DNA of 64,000 nucleotides. Origin: Antedon mediterranea (Eukaryota; Echinodermata; Crinoidea; Comatulida; Antedonidae). Shown here in pieces: positions 61,787 through 64,000 of this stretch; positions within the stretch are counted from its first letter, which is position 1, and every line of letters starts with the position of its first letter. The DNA lies in the NCBI RefSeq assembly GCF_964355755.1, contig NC_092673.1, forward strand, positions 27,225,001 through 27,289,000. The letters run 5' to 3'. Under the pieces are notes generated by a model that saw nothing but the letters and a program-made list of their open reading frames with translations, searched no databases and was not told the DNA's origin. The translations under genes were made by a program, and so were the position numbers.

Positions 61787-61882
61787 ATAAAAAAAAAAAA
61801 AAGTAACACTACAATAACAAATGCTTATCCGCTTGAGGCGGATAACCAAATAACAAAGGTTATCCGCTTGAGGCGGATAACC
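61787..61882. repeat. Two E-type end cassettes of unit 40
   Basis: An A-run and AGTAACACTACAATAACAA lead to palindrome GCTTATCCGC / GCGGATAACC (61823-61847, loop TTGAG). A second perfect GGTTATCCGC / GCGGATAACC with the same loop follows at 61858-61882. The loop TTGAG also occurs in the head hairpin loop of E units. Confidence 0.85.
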
Positions 61883-61884
61883 AA

Positions 61885-63472
61885 CTAGACATGTAACTCG
61901 TCACTTTGACGAGTTAGTTATCCGCACGACAAACGCCACGTGCACGTGATACGTTAGAATATTGCACACAGAAAAAGATTATGGCATTATGACCTGAACT
62001 GAAGAATATGATATGTTGTTATTGCTGAATTCTGTTATTTTGTGTCATATAGACTTATACAATATAATCTGTATACATATTACATACAGTGTAGAATAGG
62101 TGAAATAACGGGACCCCCCGTTTATTCCTATTTTTAACATGGCGACGGTATCAAAATGAAAAACTAAGACAGCAATTTGGGAAGGAAATTATCTCAGTAA
62201 CAACATATTAAAGTGCAGAAGAAATTTGAATACGTGAAATATTGATGCACGCTCTTTTAAATGTAATGAATTATGACGCAAAAGATGAAAATACGACTTT
62301 TCTTATTTAACTGGCCATATGATGACGTCACAACATCCGAATGGCAACATTTTTACATGATTTTGTATCTACAATCCAATAGCTTCCAGAAAACGTTTTA
62401 ATCGTGATTATCACATTTTATTCGTACGAGCTATAACAGATTAAAATTTACTGTAAAGATGAAATTAACGGCACACGTAATTTAAATTTTTAAGCATGAT
62501 GACGTCATAAAAATTAAAATATTTTTAACTCATGCAAAGGATAGTTGATTGACCTAGACAATATCAAAATCGGCGTGAAAATGGAAAACGGATAAGTGGA
62601 GATGCGCTCTATTAAATGTGATGCGCTATGACAAAAGAGAAAAAATCCCTATATTTTATATTCGAGTGGCCATACGATGACGTCTAAATGTCCGGTTAGC
62701 CATATTGATGCATGATACGATATCTACAACTCATCATCTTCCAGAAAACGTAATAAAAACAACTTTTACCGTTTAGTTTAGAAACTACAACTGTTTAAAA
62801 AAAGGTATAATTTTGACAAATTTTGATGAATTTTTGAACTTTTTCATAAAAAACGCACATAAATTATCCAATTCTACGGGCTCGTATGACGTGATTTTAA
62901 GTCGAAATCGTTTAAAAGTTGGTAAAATTACTAGAAAAGGCTGGAAAAACCTAAATCACGCGAAAAAAATTGTTTTCAACGCTACGTGCGCACAACGCTC
63001 GTAAAAATATTCGCGCGCGTGGGAATTTTTTACATGCTCAAAATGACATGAAACGCGTAGAAAGTTGATTAGAAATTGATTTTTTACATTTTAAAATTTT
63101 AAACGCGCGTGCGCGCGTAACTTCGTGTGAAACATGCCATTTTTTTTTCACAGTCGGTTAGCGCAGAATATAAATTAAACTTTTGCTAAGTTTCAATTTA
63201 AATTGTTATATGGTTTTTGATTAATGTTAAATACGCTAAATTCGTTAAAACGCGCGTAAGTCATGTTGCGCAATTCTGACGTCATTCAAAAATAAAAAAG
63301 CACAACTTCACGTGAATGCCCATATGTTGACAAAGTTATGAAATGTTAACTGTACACGTTTTTGAGATATGCTCTGCACAAAAATGACAGAAAGAAAGAA
63401 GAATACAGAAAAAAAAAAAAGATGATGAAACAGGACAGTTACAAGGAGTTATCCGTGAAAGCGGATAACTAA
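61885..63472 (-). mobile_element. Array unit 41 (family A) with cassette
   Basis: Unit of 1,588 bp. The left half is shared with unit 5, the right half is standard A. The third CRE has become GACGTCTA. Cassette palindrome AGTTATCCG / CGGATAACT at 63447-63470; the innermost pair is lost. Confidence 0.85.
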
Positions 63473-64000
63473 CTAGACATGTAACTCGTCACTTTGACGA
63501 GTTTGGTTATCCGCCGCGCAAGTGGTGCAACATTAACATTAAGGGGATAGGTTGAGGACAAAAGGAAGTGTTCACGTTGGCATTATGACCTGAACTGAAG
63601 AATATGATATGTTGCTGAATTTTATTATTTAAATTCATATATAGTATACACAGTATAATCTGTATCCATATCACATACAGTGACATACATAGAATAGGTG
63701 AAATTACGGGACCCGCTATTTATTGCAATTTTTAACGTGTTGACGGTTTTAAAATGAAACGCGAAGTTAGCAATTCCGAAAGGAAATTATCTCAGCAACA
63801 ACGTATTAGCATGTAGAAGAAATTTGAATACGTGAAATATTGATGCGCGCTCGTTTAAATGTAATGAATTATGACGCAAAAGATGAAAATACGACCTTTT
63901 TTATATAACTGGCCATATGATGACGTCACAACATCCGATTGGCAACATTTTTACATAATTTCGTATCTAAAATTCAATAGCTTCCAGAAAAAGTTTTAAT
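63473..64000 (-). mobile_element. Array unit 42 (family A'), cut by window end
   Basis: The first 528 bp of an A' unit, with the CAGTGACATACATAG insertion of unit 30. It continues beyond the window, so the right edge of the array is not seen. Confidence 0.8.

Larger units (their letters stand above)
60269..61884 (-). mobile_element. Array unit 40 (family E), head hairpin missing
   Basis: Unit of 1,616 bp, near copy of unit 38. CTAG is followed at once by CAACAAAGCG, so about 44 bp holding the hairpin and box are absent. The ends of the lost segment read CTAG and CCAG, a likely short homology. Two cassettes close the unit. Confidence 0.85.

Noticed and set aside
6932-64000. CRISPR-like array
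   Set aside because: Units are over 1 kb with no short repeat-spacer pattern, and the flank shows eukaryotic splicing.
6932-64000. MITE or cut-and-paste transposon array
   Set aside because: There are no symmetrical terminal inverted repeats with target-site duplications. The inverted boxes sit at unequal distances from the ends, and hairpin plus CTAG fits rolling-circle elements better.

Overview
The window looks like nuclear DNA of an animal. The evidence is a minus-strand first coding exon with a signal peptide and a consensus GTGAGT splice donor, tRNA-derived SINE-like heads, and no bacterial-type gene packing. A marine invertebrate is my guess from the repeat style only; nothing here fixes the species.

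Layout. Bases 1-6931 are AT-rich, low-copy flank. It holds a possible terminal exon on the plus strand (132-225), a tRNA-like SINE head (about 300-425), a (TCAA)n-tailed retroelement-like end (about 1190-1287), a stem-loop with hammerhead-like core motifs (2474-2524), a 12-bp minisatellite (3505-3592), a 53-bp tandem duplication (4493-4598), and the promoter, upstream ORF and first coding exon of a secreted or membrane protein on the minus strand (6259-6559).

Bases 6932-64000 are one uninterrupted head-to-tail array of 42 units (the last cut by the window edge), each 1.13-1.80 kb. No convincing protein gene lies in it. Every unit begins at a CTAG. All except unit 40 then carry a hairpin head (AACTCGTC / GACGAGTT; one mismatched stem base in units 8, 11 and B-type relatives) followed by a GGTTATCCGC-like box. 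Most units end in a GAAAGAAAGAAG tract. About half then carry one to four 'cassettes': an A-tract, a short linker (GATCCTGACAATAACAAG in the commonest family) and a perfect palindrome built from the same box.

Read on the minus strand, a unit has a TC-type 5' end, inverted boxes near both ends, and a 3' hairpin 5-6 nt before CTAG followed by T. That is the architecture of non-autonomous Helitron/Helentron-type rolling-circle elements, so I interpret the array as a concatemer of such elements. The classification is inference; the unit structure is read directly.

Families: A (long, about 1.5 kb), A' (variant head), B, C (short, about 1.15 kb), D (one unit, box changed to GGCTATCGCC) and E (three units containing a tRNA-like sequence). 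Long units equal short ones plus an internal duplication of about 355 bp. TGACGTCA (CRE-like) cores recur at about 178-bp steps. The most interesting observation is that the head box and the end palindrome change together between families, as if each family has its own matched pair of end signals. Some units stack palindromes of more than one family.
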